Position numbers and translations under genes: made by a program. A stretch of 64,000 bases of DNA, taken from contig CM072335.1 of NCBI GenBank assembly GCA_036874045.1, positions 5,786,001 through 5,850,000 of the forward strand, given 5' to 3'. Origin of the DNA: Cymodocea nodosa (Eukaryota > Streptophyta > Magnoliopsida > Alismatales > Cymodoceaceae). This document shows positions 21,749 through 33,178 of this stretch, piece after piece. Position 1 is the stretch's first letter; each line of letters starts with the position of its first letter. The notes below the pieces were generated by a model. It worked only from the letters and a program-made list of their open reading frames with translations, did no database searches and was not told the DNA's origin.

Positions 21749-23517
21749 TGTTTAGAATGAAAAAGTGCATATTATTAACGGTTAAATGATGGTTAATTGC
21801 ATAATATTTAGCTTATCATATGAGAATTAAGCCATTATGTTATAATTGCACTGTTATATGCTTTAATTGAAGAATCTGCTTAATTTAGGGGAATTAATGT
21901 TAATTTAGTACATTTATGAACTGTCGGTAAAATTGCAAGCTGTGAAATTCTTGAGTATCTGAAAATGCATCTAAGCATCGGATAGTTATACCTATAACTC
22001 TCCGAAATGTTATTTTATGTTTAAACTACTGCTGACATGTGTCGAGAGCTGGTAGATTTACTTAAGCTATAACTCGTTAAGTTAGCATAACGATACGCGT
22101 TGAGTTACATGAATATACACTAAGGTAACGCGTTAGGTTAGCGGCTTATTTCTTTATTGCATGTATTTTATAGTTATTTTCCAAAATGCCACTATAGCGG
22201 TTGCAGGAACAGACAGTTGGAAGGAAAAACCATGTTTGCACGTATCACGTAGGAATTCAATCGCACAGGGAGAAAGAAATCATCGCCGTTGATCTGAAGG
22301 AAGGAAATCCAACCGATCATTCAAGCAGAAGTAGTTACTACTGAAGAAATATAAAAGAAAAGAAGAAAAAAAGAAGAAAGTGTGTGATCGATGGACGGCC
22401 AGTGTATATAGAGGAGGAGCACCGAGCTTTCTGCAGATAGTATCGGCGATTCTCCGAAGTATCACACCAACCATCGTATCACCACCATAATCACCAATCA
22501 TCGAAGGTCTGTGAGGATACTTGCCTGATGTCGGGTCGATTCCGAGCCAAACACAGTGCCTGACAACCACTGTGATGAGTGATCGTGTCGCGGGAAGGGA
22601 AGACATTTTCACCAAGCGCCGACTCATATTTCAGGAGATCGTAAAGCTTTTAGCCTTGGCTTCGGGTTGATGCTTGTATGTTGAAGAGGAGATCATCTTG
22701 CAATTCTGGACTCACGATTCTATAGGGAGAGGAGACAGAATTGTAAGTGGTTCAATTTTCAGTGGTGTAATCGCGTTGCAAGTAGTGTCGGAAGTATTTA
22801 CTGTCAAGTGGAATTACTTTACATTTCACCTTTCGCCCATCACATAAAAACAAAAATACTAAAAACAATTTATCTTTGTTTGTATGTTGTATTTGAGTGT
22901 TGTATTGTTGGTGTTGTATCGTGATTAATGTTATCTGTATCAGTTTTATGATTGTTTTATGTTAGTTTTAATTTTACAGTTTACTAAAATTGGTTCGTAC
23001 AAAACAACTTAAAGATTTTAATGGTTGCTGTTTGAATCATCTGAATGTTAGTATTGCATAATGATAAATCCAATGTTAACTAGTATTAAAAAGTTTAATT
23101 GATGTTATTTACAATCTGTGGAATCGCCCAATGGTTGGCCGAATTCCTTTGTAATTAGCAGTATTATAAAGAAGAGACAGGCTCGTGGAGTTAACTTAAG
23201 TCCACGAGGATAGTCCATTGAGTTATCCATAATTCAACGAACTTAGTGCTTATTGAATATAAATTTGAATTGTTCACAATCAAACATTTCTTAAATTCGT
23301 CAGCAATTCCCTATGGGATCGACCTATACTTGCACACTGATACAATAGACACTGTGCACTTGCAATTAAAGTATAAATTGGAATTAATATCTAAATTGTA
23401 TTAAAGGTTATTTGTTTACTTCTAAAAGAAAGAATAGACATAAAGATAAATTAACTAAGTAAAAATAGAAGTAACAAATCCAAGTTTTTCTAGTGTAGTG
23501 CTGGGAAAACGTGAACA
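21749..23517 (+). repeat. Element B 3' LTR (short type)
   Basis: 1769 bp, tgttt...gaaca. It lacks the second 3' stem-loop and the gttaaatcaacgaag/gttgagttatctg segment present in the 5' LTR, and its U3 block reads ttacatgaatatacactaag where the 5' LTR reads ttgctatattgaacactaag. The minus solo LTR at 26562 is closer to this LTR in U3 than the 5' LTR is. Confidence 0.85.
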
Positions 23518-23904
23518 CTAGACCTTTAACTAATCTATTAAAAGATGTTCCATTTAACTTTGATAAAAATTGCAAAGAAGCATTTTTCAAACTTAAGACT
23601 AGCTTAATTTCAACTCCTACAATTCAAGCACCTGATTGGAGCCATTCATTTGAATTAATGTGCGATGCATCTGATTTTATTGTAGGAGCTATGTTAGGAC
23701 AGAAAATAGAAAAATCTCCTAGAGTGATTCATTATGCAAGCAAAACCTTAAATGATGCTCAAGTTAATTACACAACTACTGAAAAAGAATTATTAGCTGT
23801 TGTGTTTGCCTTAGAAAAGTTTAGATCATATCTAATTGGAGCTAAAGTAATAGTATGCACAGATCATTCAGCTCTAAAACATCTAATAAAGAAAAAAGAA
23901 ATAC
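23518..23904 (+). pseudogene. Element A pol, second part: RT connection and RNase H
   Basis: Continues the element A frame after element B: RPLTNLL, then a Ty3-type RNase H with CDASDF, a TTEKELLAVVFALEKFR helix and TDHSALKHL. The frame is open for 129 codons, then enters ORF-T sequence and stops at 23919. The rest of RNase H and the whole integrase are absent. The junction near 23900-23935 has a gaaatacagata direct repeat (again near 23986), suggesting a microhomology deletion. Confidence 0.8.
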
Positions 23905-26010
23905 AGATAACTTTTATCTAATAGAGAGAAAGAGCTACAAAAGGTAGAATCAGAACTCTTTAACTTGAGGAAAGTTTTGGTTGAGTTAGAAATACAGATA
24001 CCATAGATAATGGAGACACGAATTAGAGTGGCAATTGAAATTGCAGTAAGTAAAGAAAGAAAGATCCGGCCAAACAATGAAGTAGCCCTAGAGTTAATTT
24101 AACGTAAAACCAGATTGTGGTTTAAGAAACGCATTGCTGGTCATGCAAGATGGGCAATATAGGAGCAGCAACGAGTAAGAGAACAGGAGGAACCAACTGC
24201 TGAAAGATCTATTCCTAAGGAACAGCAGTCAGGACCTTTAGTTCGGCTAACAAAGCCATTGCCTCGAGTTGCATTTGCTTAGTCGAGAATTGAAGAAGAA
24301 ATGAAAGAATTTGCTAGCTTGGTCAAGACAGCAAGAGACCAAGGTGATACTTAAGAGATAGCTACGGCTAAGGCACATATTTTATATGATGCCATTAAGA
24401 AGAAAAGGGTCGAAGAAAGGATAAGGGCGCAATACAAAATAAAAGTTGAACAGTATCAGGCAGCAACTAAATCAAGTGCTGTAGGAGAGGCTAGTCCTTC
24501 GAGACCAGTAGTGATGAAAAGAGTTAAACAGGAAGAGCTAGTACCTGTGGCTCGAAAGCCTGTAGAGCCTACTTTTGAAGATTTAATTTCAGAAGAAGAA
24601 TAGGAAGAAAAGGCACAACTAATCAGAAAAAAGAAAGGAAAAGAAAAAGTGCCTGAATATAAAGAAATTAAATCTGAAGTACCAATTTTTACAAGGCCTG
24701 TGGAGCAAATATTTATAAACCTGCTATCCGATTCTGAGGAGGAGCTGCAGTAGCAGGTGCAAAGAAAAGAAAAAAATTAGGCTGAAATTAGTCTACAGCT
24801 TGTACAAGAAGAAAGAACAGAAATTAGGGTAGAAATTAAATTGCCCGTGATTCCATCCCAATCTGTTATAGAATCAGAAAGAACAGTAACAGAACAGATT
24901 GGTAGTCAGGAGGAAGAAGAAATAGCAGAAAATGAAGAGGCTGAAAGAAGCCATTTGGACAAAAATAATTTCATAGATTCCATTGAAGAGCAAGAAACTC
25001 TTCAGCAATTTATGGAGAGAATTCAAGACAAAGTGGAGAGTTCTGCTGGCTCACCACCACAAACAGAAACAGAAATTCAGGAATCTGTAGAAAATGTTCA
25101 AATGCGACCTATAGAAGAGGAAGAGCAAGAGCAAACCCCTCTGGAACAACCAAGTCACCTTCCTGACCCGACTGAAACAATAATTTTGAATGAAGTACAT
25201 TTTTGTAGTTAGGAAGCTTATACCAAATACAAAGAAATAAGGGGTTACGACATTATTTATAGTAGACCAGTAAATTGGGATGGAATGCAAGAAATTAAAG
25301 ATTTATTTGAATTCCAAGGTCTACTATAATTCATTTCTTAAGAAAGAGGGCATGCAGTTTATGAGAATTTAGTGCCTTGTTTTTATGCAAATTTAAGAGG
25401 AGAAGGAAGATTAATTTCCAACGTGGAGGAAGCTGATGTACAGATAACACTAGAGCTTCTCCACAACATTTTTGGTTTAAAGAATGAAGGTATAAAAATT
25501 TTGGAAGTTACAACTGCAATCGAGTGGACAGAACAGCAAATTAAAGATTGTTTAGCTATCAATCCTAGTGTGCCTTTATTAAACAGATTGAAGCATTTAA
25601 ATGATAAAACACACATGGTAGCTAACATTTTGATTAAAAATGTCTACCAATGACAGTGCCATGACATAGAATTAAGTCAATTTGTCAAATGGGCCACATA
25701 TGCAGTTGTAAACAAGATTCAAATAAATTGGTCTGCAGTTTTTATCTCCAAGCTGAAAACAATGAAGAAGAAATTATTTTATGGAGATTTGATTCCACTG
25801 CTGATGGTGGACTGTATTGATTTCACAAAATGGACATAAAAAAGGATCAAATCTAGGACCATTTCTGTGAAAGAATATAGAAATTTTGTAGCTGCAGAAC
25901 TAGCTGTACCTTCTGGAGGAATTACGAGAGTAGTAGAAAGGATTAATCAATTAGAGCTTCAATTAGAAAAACTCCAGAAGGAAGTAGATGAACTTAAGCA
26001 TAGAGATTAA
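23905..26010 (+). pseudogene. ORF-T (element A), 5'-truncated and mutated
   Basis: Colinear with ORF-T of element B from about codon 40 to its TAA at 26008. The charged, coiled-coil-like first half and the domain with DLFEFQGL (about 25302), GLKNEG, LFYGD and the terminal coiled coil are all recognisable. More than ten stops (for example 24100, 24601, 24751, 25210) and small indels. Stops do not coincide with most of those in B, so the two copies decayed independently. Confidence 0.75.
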
Positions 26011-26561
26011 ATTGTATTGTTCGTCTACTTATGTAAAATTGTATGAAATTGTATGATGTACTTGTAATGTAATTGATTCATATTAATGAATGTAAATTTT
26101 TCAGATGCAATTTTCATACGTGTTTTGGATGTGAAAATGAATGGAATGTATTGACTATTATATATATTTTGTGGAATATTATGAATGAATGTTTAACATA
26201 TTTATAATTTGTTGAATGATAGGATAAATGCTTAAAAATGTCTGCATGTTGTAAGGTAAAATGTAAATTCTGCATAACATAAAATGACCTGCAAGTTAAA
26301 TCTTTATATAATGTTCAGATTTAAACGAATTTTAATTAGAATGATGCATTAATGACATAGATTTAACTTTATTTCAATTAGCAAAATAAACAAAGAAAAG
26401 AACAAAGAGGAACTTACGAGAGTAAAACTTAGAAGTTGCTAAGTGTTATCTCAACAAAATAAGTTTGTTGAGTTAAACGTAACTCCACGAGGTTAGTAAT
26501 GTAATATAAGGTTACTCTGTTGAGTTATCTGTAACTCAACGAAGTTAGTTCGTGGAGTTAG
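26011..26561 (+). promoter_or_regulatory. ORF-T 3' flank and first part of the internal promoter region (element A)
   Basis: Matches 17950-18495 of element B, including the GTTGAGTTA/TAACTCAAC stem at about 26517-26540. A solo LTR then interrupts; the region resumes at 28362. Confidence 0.5.
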
Positions 26562-28356
26562 TGTTCGCGTTTTCCCAGCACTACACTAGAAAAACTTGGA
26601 TTTGTTACTTCTATTTTTACTTAGTTAATTTATCTTTATGCCTATTCTTTCTTTTAGAAGTAGACAAACAACCTTTAATACAATTTAGATATTAATTTCA
26701 ATTTGTACTTTAACTGCAAGTGCACAGTGTCTATTGTATCATTGTGCAAGTACAAGTCGACCCCACAGGGAATTGCTAACAAATTTAAGAAATGTTTGAT
26801 TGAGAACAATTCAAATTTATATTCAATAAGCACTCCGTTGAGTTACAGTTAACTCAACGGACTAAGTTCGTTGAGTTATGGATAACTCAACGGACTATCC
26901 TCGTGGACTTAAGTTAACTCCATGAGCCTGTCTCTTTTTTATAATACTGCTAATTACAGAGGAATTCGGCCAACCATTGGGCGATTCCACAAATTGTAAA
27001 TAACATCAATTAAGCTTTTTAATGCTAATTAACATTGGATTTATCATTATGCAATACTAACATTCAGATGATTCAAATAGTAACCATTAAAATCTTTAAG
27101 TTGTTTTGTACGAACCAATTTCAGTAAACTATAAAATTAAAACTAACATAAAACAATCATAAAACTGATACAGATAACATTAATCACGATACAACACCAA
27201 CAATACAACACTCAAATACAACATACAAACAAAGATAAATTGTTTTTGGTATTTTTGTTTTTATGTGATGGGCGAAAGGTGAAATGTAAAGTAATTTCAC
27301 TTGACAGTAAATACTTCCGACACTACTTGCAACGCGATTACACCACTGAAAATTGAACCACTTACAATTCTATCTCCTCTCCCTATAAAATCACAAGTCC
27401 AGAATTGCAAAATGATCTCCTCTTCAGCATACAGGCATCAACTCGAAGCCAAGGCTAAAAGCTTTACGATCTCTTGAAATATGAGTCAGCGCTTGGTGAA
27501 ATTGTCTTCCCTTCCCGCGACGCGATCACTCCTCACAGTGGTTGTCAGACACTGTGTTTGGCTCGGAATCGACCCAACATCAGGCAAGTATCCTCACAGA
27601 CCTCCGATGATTGGTGATTATGGTGGTGATACAATGGTTGGTGTGATACTTCGGAGAATCGCCGATACTGTCTGGAGAAAGCTCGGTGCTCCTCCTTTGT
27701 ATACACTAGCCGTCCATCGATCACACTTTCTTCTTTTTTTCTTCTTTTCTTTTATATTTCTTCAGTAGTAACTGCTTCTGCTTGAATGATCGGTTGGATT
27801 TCCTTCCTTCAAATCAACGGCAATGATTTCTTTCTCCCTTCACGATTGAATTCCTGCGTGATACGTGCAAACATGGTTTTTCCTTCCAACTGTCTGTTCC
27901 TCCAACCGCTACAGTGGCATTTTGGAAAATAACTATAAAATACATGCAATAAAAAAATAAGCTGCTAACCTAACGCATTACCTTAGTGTATATTCATGTA
28001 ACTCAACGCGTATAGTTATGCTAACTTAACGAGTTATAACTTAAGTAAATCTACCAGCTCTCGACACGTGTCAGTAGTAGTTTAAACATAAAATAACATT
28101 TCAAAGAGTTACAGGTATAACTATCCGATGCTCAGATGCATTTTTAGATACTTAAAAATTTCACAGCCTGCAATTTACCGATAGTTCATAAATGTACTAA
28201 ATTAACATTAATTCCCCAAAATTAAGCAGATTCTTCAATTAAAGCATATAATAGTGCAATTATAACATAATGGCTTAATTCGCATATGATAAGCTAAATA
28301 TTATGCAATTAACCATCATTTAACCGTTAATAATATGCACTTTTTCATTCTAAACA
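26562..28356 (-). mobile_element. Solo Athila-like LTR, minus strand
   Basis: 1795 bp; reverse complement begins tgtttagaatg and ends cgcgaaca. Flanks gttag (26557-26561) and attag (28357-28361) match at 4 of 5 bases, and the sequence on either side is contiguous in element B (18480-18500). It is therefore a later insertion into element A, reduced to one LTR by LTR-LTR recombination. Short type, close to the element B 3' LTR in U3 but with both 3' hairpins. Confidence 0.85.
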
Positions 28357-28361
28357 ATTAG

Positions 28362-28711
28362 CAACAGTAACCGACTATGTTCAATTGAGTTATCTATAAC
28401 TCAATGAGGTTAGTTTGTGGATTAAGTAGAATGGTTATTCTTTTAACCACAAACGAAACTTCGTTAGTTTAGCGGTTACCAAAATTTGAAATTAGTAGTG
28501 GTACACGTACCCATAAAAACAAGAACCACGATGCACGTTGCAAGACACATTCTTGCAATGAGATTTATTCACTTTATGGATGTGCAGTATATATATAAAA
28601 CAGAATGTTATTTTCGAGTTACCAGCACTTTTAAAAGAAAGGAGAATGCATTAGAGGAACTGGAAGGAGAAGCAGCTAATTAAACTTCATCCGACAACAA
28701 ATATTTATTGA
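28362..28711 (+). promoter_or_regulatory. Second part of the internal promoter region (element A)
   Basis: Matches 18496-18850 of element B, with a TATA-like tatatataaa near 28588 and the same purine-rich leader up to the ATG at 28712. Confidence 0.5.
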
Positions 28712-28830
28712 ATGGAAAGCTTCAGACTGGTATGTAATTAATCTTCTACTATTTATTTATGAGCACATGGACCTGTTCTCTAAGCACTAAATGATTAGTA
28801 AGAACACCTACCTAGGAATTTTCATTGCAG
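28712..28830 (+). other. Six-codon leader exon and short intron (element A)
   Basis: ATG at 28712 and six codons to 28729 (MESFRL, identical in element B). A canonical donor follows (ctg|gtatgt at 28730), and an acceptor ttcattgcag ends at 28830. This 101-nt intron would join the leader in phase 0 to the gag frame starting AGG at 28831. A second acceptor, gtgttatatag ending at 30282, would join the leader in phase 0 to the F-box frame at 30283. Element B has exactly the second join. Confidence 0.75.
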
Positions 28831-30102
28831 AGGAGTATTGAAAAATTTTCTGAACTGAACTTTAACGAAATTCTTTGGGGTGTAGCTAACCTTTCTTTAA
28901 AAGAGAACGCAGAAATGGCTGCTCCAGTAGAAAAACCATTAAGAGAGATTCTATATCCTGAATTAGTTGATGAACCTTCTTGTATTCGATTGCCAAACTT
29001 TGCGGGAGATAGGTTTGAACTGAAATCTAATTATATTAGTTAATTGCTACATTTTCATGGATTAGAAAGAGAAGATGTCTATTATTTCCTTAGAGAATTT
29101 AATGAAATTTGTTAAATGATGAAAATGTCGAACATGAGTATAGATGCTATTAAACTTAGATATATCTCTTTTTCTTTAAAAGACATAGCTAAGAGATGGT
29201 TATATACTCTATCACCTGATTCAATTTCTACATGGACTGAATTTTACTCTATTTTTCTGGAAAAATATTATCCAACACATCAAACGATTAAAAAGAAGAA
29301 AGAAATACTAATGTGTGGCCAAAAGTAGGATGAATCATTCTGAAAATATTTTGAAAGATTTAAAGATTTACTGACTCAATGTCCACATCATGCAATGAGT
29401 AAAGCACAATTAATAGGTATAATTTATGAAGGCATAGATGTTTCAACAAAATCTTTATTAGAATCTACTTGTCAAAATGGATTTTTAAAGTTATGTAGTG
29501 AAGAAGCATGGGCATATTTAGAAAACTTTGCAAAAAGAACTGCACAGTGGGAAAATTCAGCTGAAGCTATTGCAGATAAAAAAATATTGCTAAGAGGAAT
29601 GCATGAAATAGATTCAAGTACTATGCTCGAGGTGAAATTAAATGAATTAACAAAGAAAATAGAAGAGTTATCATTAAATCAAAGGCTAGCAGAAAAGAAT
29701 GCAAACATAAATGATTTAGATATTATTTATGCTAGAAACCAAAGAGATAACTTGGGAAATTCTTATAATCCTAATTGGAGAAATCACCCAAATTTATCTT
29801 GGAGAAACAACAATTTCTAGGGAGGAGAAAATATAAATGAGAAGAACATAAGTTATGAAGCATTAATTGAACAAGGATCTAGAATAGAGAAATTAGAAAA
29901 GATAATCCAACAATTAAACAATCGTCTAGATTTTGTATTTGGAAATGCTGCAATTCAAAATCAGAATAGAAATATACCACTTAGATAGAAAGAACCAATG
30001 GAAGGTAGACCTACTAGAGGATTGCCAATACAAGCAATACCTAATCCTGTCAATAGAACTGTTAATGAAATTAATACCTCTTCTAGGAGGATAGCTGAAT
30101 GA
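28831..30102 (+). pseudogene. Athila-type gag located 3' of pol (element A)
   Basis: Frame of 423 codons plus the TGA at 30100. It shows the Retrotrans_gag pattern of Athila elements: RLPNFAGDRFELKSNYI, an LHFHGL segment, a short 'SFSLKDIAKRWLYTL' helix, FLEKYYP, a KDLLTQCPHH segment, and the closing YNPNWRNHPNLSW. A coiled coil follows. It has no zinc knuckle; that lies at the start of pol (7808). Six in-frame stops (29041, 29113, 29326, 29341, 29818, 29986), each one base from CAA, CAG or TGG-like codons. No ATG of its own fits the frame at the 5' end, consistent with use of the leader-exon ATG. Element B lacks this whole region. Usual Athila order puts gag before pol, so the position is abnormal. 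Confidence 0.8.
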
Positions 30103-30282
30103 AGCAGCATATCTGAAGCAACTATCTATATGTATATATGTTTTTATTTTTAGTTAATAGTATCGTAGAGTTAGTCCTTAACTCAATGAACTTAGTCCGT
30201 TGAGTTATTCCTTAACTCCACGAGTGTGTGTAGTAGTTATGTTAATTTTTGTCTCTGCTAAATTTTTGTTTGTGTTATATAG
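30103..30282 (+). other. Gag-F-box spacer with 3' splice site
   Basis: T-rich, with two GTTGAGTTA-like motifs (near 30169 and 30198), and ends in a pyrimidine-rich stretch and gtgttatatag. The following base starts the F-box frame. Absent from element B. Confidence 0.6.
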
Positions 30283-31337
30283 AATCGACAAATGGAATTG
30301 ATGCAATTACCGTTGGATGCACTAAGGGAAGTACTGAGTAATCTATCAGCTAAAGATCTCTACAGGCTATGTTGTGTATCAAAAGAAATTAAAGATTGTA
30401 TTGAAGAAAAATATTTTCAGGGACTACAAGCTGCAAAAATGACTAAGATTAGAGATGGATTTATATGGAGGTGATTTAATCGTAGTTCAAATACCCATGA
30501 ATATTTGGCTATGGAAGAAACTACTAGAATTCCACCCAATACATTAGAAGGAATAAATCATATTATGGGGATAGATGAAAGATTAATCATATATAGGACG
30601 AGACCAAGGTATGCAAGTTTATTATTACCTGATATTTTGATAAGAAATCCTATAACAGGAGAAGAATGAAATATAGGAAGACCTAATAGATTTGAAGTAC
30701 CAATTGTAAATTGTGGATCGGCTTTGTTTTTTTCTGATAAAAATTCTACAATTCTTGAAAAATTATATTATTGGAGACCTACAGGAAATTGGAGTGAAGA
30801 TTTACGCTTAAGTGTGTATAACTTTCTGAATAGATCTTGGAATGAAAATATTATGATATATCTGGGACGGAAATCAATAATTAACCAAACACATGTCATA
30901 CTTGATGGATATATATATTTAGTCACAAATATATCAATAGCATTTGGATCTGATTTATACATAGTGAGCATAGATAGTTATGATGAAAATATAGAAATTT
31001 TACTTATACCGAGAGAAATAGCTAAACCACCATCTAAAGAATTTAATAAAATTCAAATAGGAATGTGGTATAATGATGAGGATGATCTTACTTTATGTTT
31101 GATAAGATGGTGAGATGAATTGATAAAATTTCAAATATGGATTATGAAAGACATAAATGAATGGAAGTGGGAAGAGAAATATATTGAAATAGATGTAGAA
31201 ATAGAAACTGCTACATTACCCTAGAATCAAAAAACATCCCTTTCTGCATTTCATATCATTAATGGTAATACACTTGTATTTGGAATTTATAATATATTAC
31301 ACGTTTACAAATTAACAAGGAACAAGAACTGCATTAA
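30283..31337 (+). pseudogene. F-box protein pseudogene (element A)
   Basis: Homologue of the intact F-box ORF at 18869-19924. Starts at a splice-acceptor boundary with AAT CGA CAA ATG. F-box (LPLDALREVLSNLSAKDLYR) and the F-box-associated part are recognisable throughout. Broken by stops at about 30472, 30667, 31111 and 31222 (two are TGG codons in B) and a one-base deletion near 31297. It shows that the F-box gene is part of the element family, not a unique capture by B. Confidence 0.85.
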
Positions 31338-31884
31338 AACAGAATTAATAGCAAGAAAAACTATGCTTAAAAAGTTTGCTTAGACTAATACATTTATTCC
31401 ATTTGTTCCTACTTTTCAATCATGTTCTTAAGCTGTGATTTTGTTTGTTTAATGTTGTGTGTATTTTACGTTTATGTGTAAATAAAAATAATAATTTTTG
31501 AAGTTTTCATGTTTATTTTATAATAAAAAAAACAAAACAAAATATCAATCCAATTTGTTGGTATCTATTCTGGGAAACCAACTGGCTTGCTTGTGAGCCA
31601 CCAAAGGCAAAAAAGTCTGGGTTCCACACAAGACACTGATTTATTAATATCTGTTAAGTGTTATTTTATTTTATATTTTACTTTTATATGTGAATGAAAA
31701 GTTTTTTAGAATCAAAAATCGGAATATGTAGAAGGAGATACAAATGGAACAAGGTATGTAACCAATTACTTATCCTGAATTTTAAATCAAACAAAACTAT
31801 ATTCATGCCTGCTACAATTACTATACTTATTGTCAAATCTTTTACATTGAAGACAATGCAAAATGTAGGTATGGGGGGGAGGTA
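31338..31884 (+). other. 3' flank of the F-box pseudogene with PPT-like motif
   Basis: Colinear with 19925-20473. Includes the donor-like aaggtatgtaac near 31752, the gacaatgcaaaatg motif, and the PPT-like gtaggtatgggggggaggt at 31866-31884. Confidence 0.5.
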
Positions 31885-32069
31885 ATTAAAGTAACATCCA
31901 TGTAAGTTTGTTAATTAAAGGAATTAAAATGGTACTGCAAAGTTGTGGAAATTGAAAATTTTTATGAACTTGCTGTAACTATCTGATAATTGAGACTGTA
32001 AAATTTATATAAAGTGTAACTACTTGAATGTTATGTTTAGAAGGCTATATAAGATGCTATAGAATTTAC

Positions 32070-33032
32070 TATTTATGCAAATCCAGATATAGTATCTTAT
32101 TTTTTTCTGAATTTCATGAGTTTAACAGTTTCACGATTTTAAAATGAAATCAGAATGCTTAATGAAAAATCAGTAAATTATCTGAAGTCTTGAAAGAGCT
32201 TAGATGTGAATTCTAGATTAAATGAAACATATATGATGAAAGATACATTTAATTTGACTGATTGAACTTGTAGAATGATTTATTTGTAGATCTTATTAAG
32301 CTACAGAAAAAGTATGAGCTTATTGTTATGGATTCATATTTTCAGTAAATGATAGAAACATGACTATATGAGATTGGTGATTACTGCATCTGTATTAATG
32401 AAATACATACGTATACAGTATGTGATTAATGTTTTGTTTTGTGTTTGTAGTTTGATTGAAAAAAGAAAAAAAAAATTTGAGAGTTTATTGACTTGTTTGA
32501 TCACAAGCATTTTGTACTTGAGTAGATAGATATGTAAGGATTGTTGACCTGAAAAAGGACTCTTGAAATCTGGCAACCTAAGATCCTAATCAAATCTGGG
32601 ATTGTTGACTGAAAGCTCGTTACATAGGTACATTAGAAAGCTCTTGTATGATTCAAGCTTGTCAAATTAGTTTTTTTTTTAAAAAAAAGAGGAAAAAAAC
32701 ATATACTGTTCTGAAAAGATACAAGTGTTTTATGAAATACAGATATCTTATGAATCAAGTATATTTTCTGTTATCTAGAATTGCTATAATATGAATCTAG
32801 AATTGACTTTTGAAGTTGTTTAATGGAGATACAATTCTTTATTCTACTTGTCTTAATCATATTGAATTGGATTGTATTTTGATTCGTATGTTGAAATTTC
32901 TTCTAGAAATCTTATTGGAAAATTCAGGATGGCAGATGATGAAAAGAAGAACAAACGATAATATAATTAACACCTATGTGATGATGATATACTTTGTATG
33001 TAATTTACATATTTTCTATGTATATTTGCAGG
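32070..33032 (+). other. Conserved noncoding module (copy A)
   Basis: Colinear with 20640-21610 in element B. Core at about 32476-32668, with aagatcctaatcaaatctggg in place of the palindrome. Ends at an acceptor-like tatatttgcag near 33031. No ORF. Confidence 0.7.
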
Positions 33033-33164
33033 TTGATTACTAAAACATACAGAATATATTTTTATGCTAAACAGAAGAAAAAAAGAAAGAGGAAGAATTA
33101 ATTCTATCACTTTTTGAAAGACCAATTAATTAGATCTTAGTTTGCTAAGGGACTAGCAAAATTT

Positions 33165-33178
33165 AGGTATGGGGGAAG
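33165..33178 (+). other. Polypurine tract (element A)
   Basis: aggtatgggggaag directly before the 3' LTR. Confidence 0.85.

Larger units (their letters stand above)
10526..23517 (+). mobile_element. Element B: Athila-like element nested in element A pol
   Basis: Two short-type LTRs (10526-12383, 21749-23517) enclose PBS, zinc knuckle-protease-RT, ORF-T, an internal promoter, an intact F-box ORF, the conserved noncoding module and a PPT. It lies between the RT end (left) and the RNase H (right) of element A. No target-site duplication is visible (flanks agact and ctaga) and about 12 bases of pol seem lost. The two LTRs differ in a U3 block and in their 3' hairpins, so the element may be a product of inter-element recombination. 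RNase H and integrase are deleted: RT stops at SFLGH and the sequence continues with noncoding DNA. Confidence 0.8.

Noticed and set aside
28831-30102. Gag region as a separate later insertion of another element
   Set aside because: There is no target duplication or element end at its borders; instead the borders are in-phase GT and AG splice sites, and it is of the same Athila type as the host element. Not fully excluded.
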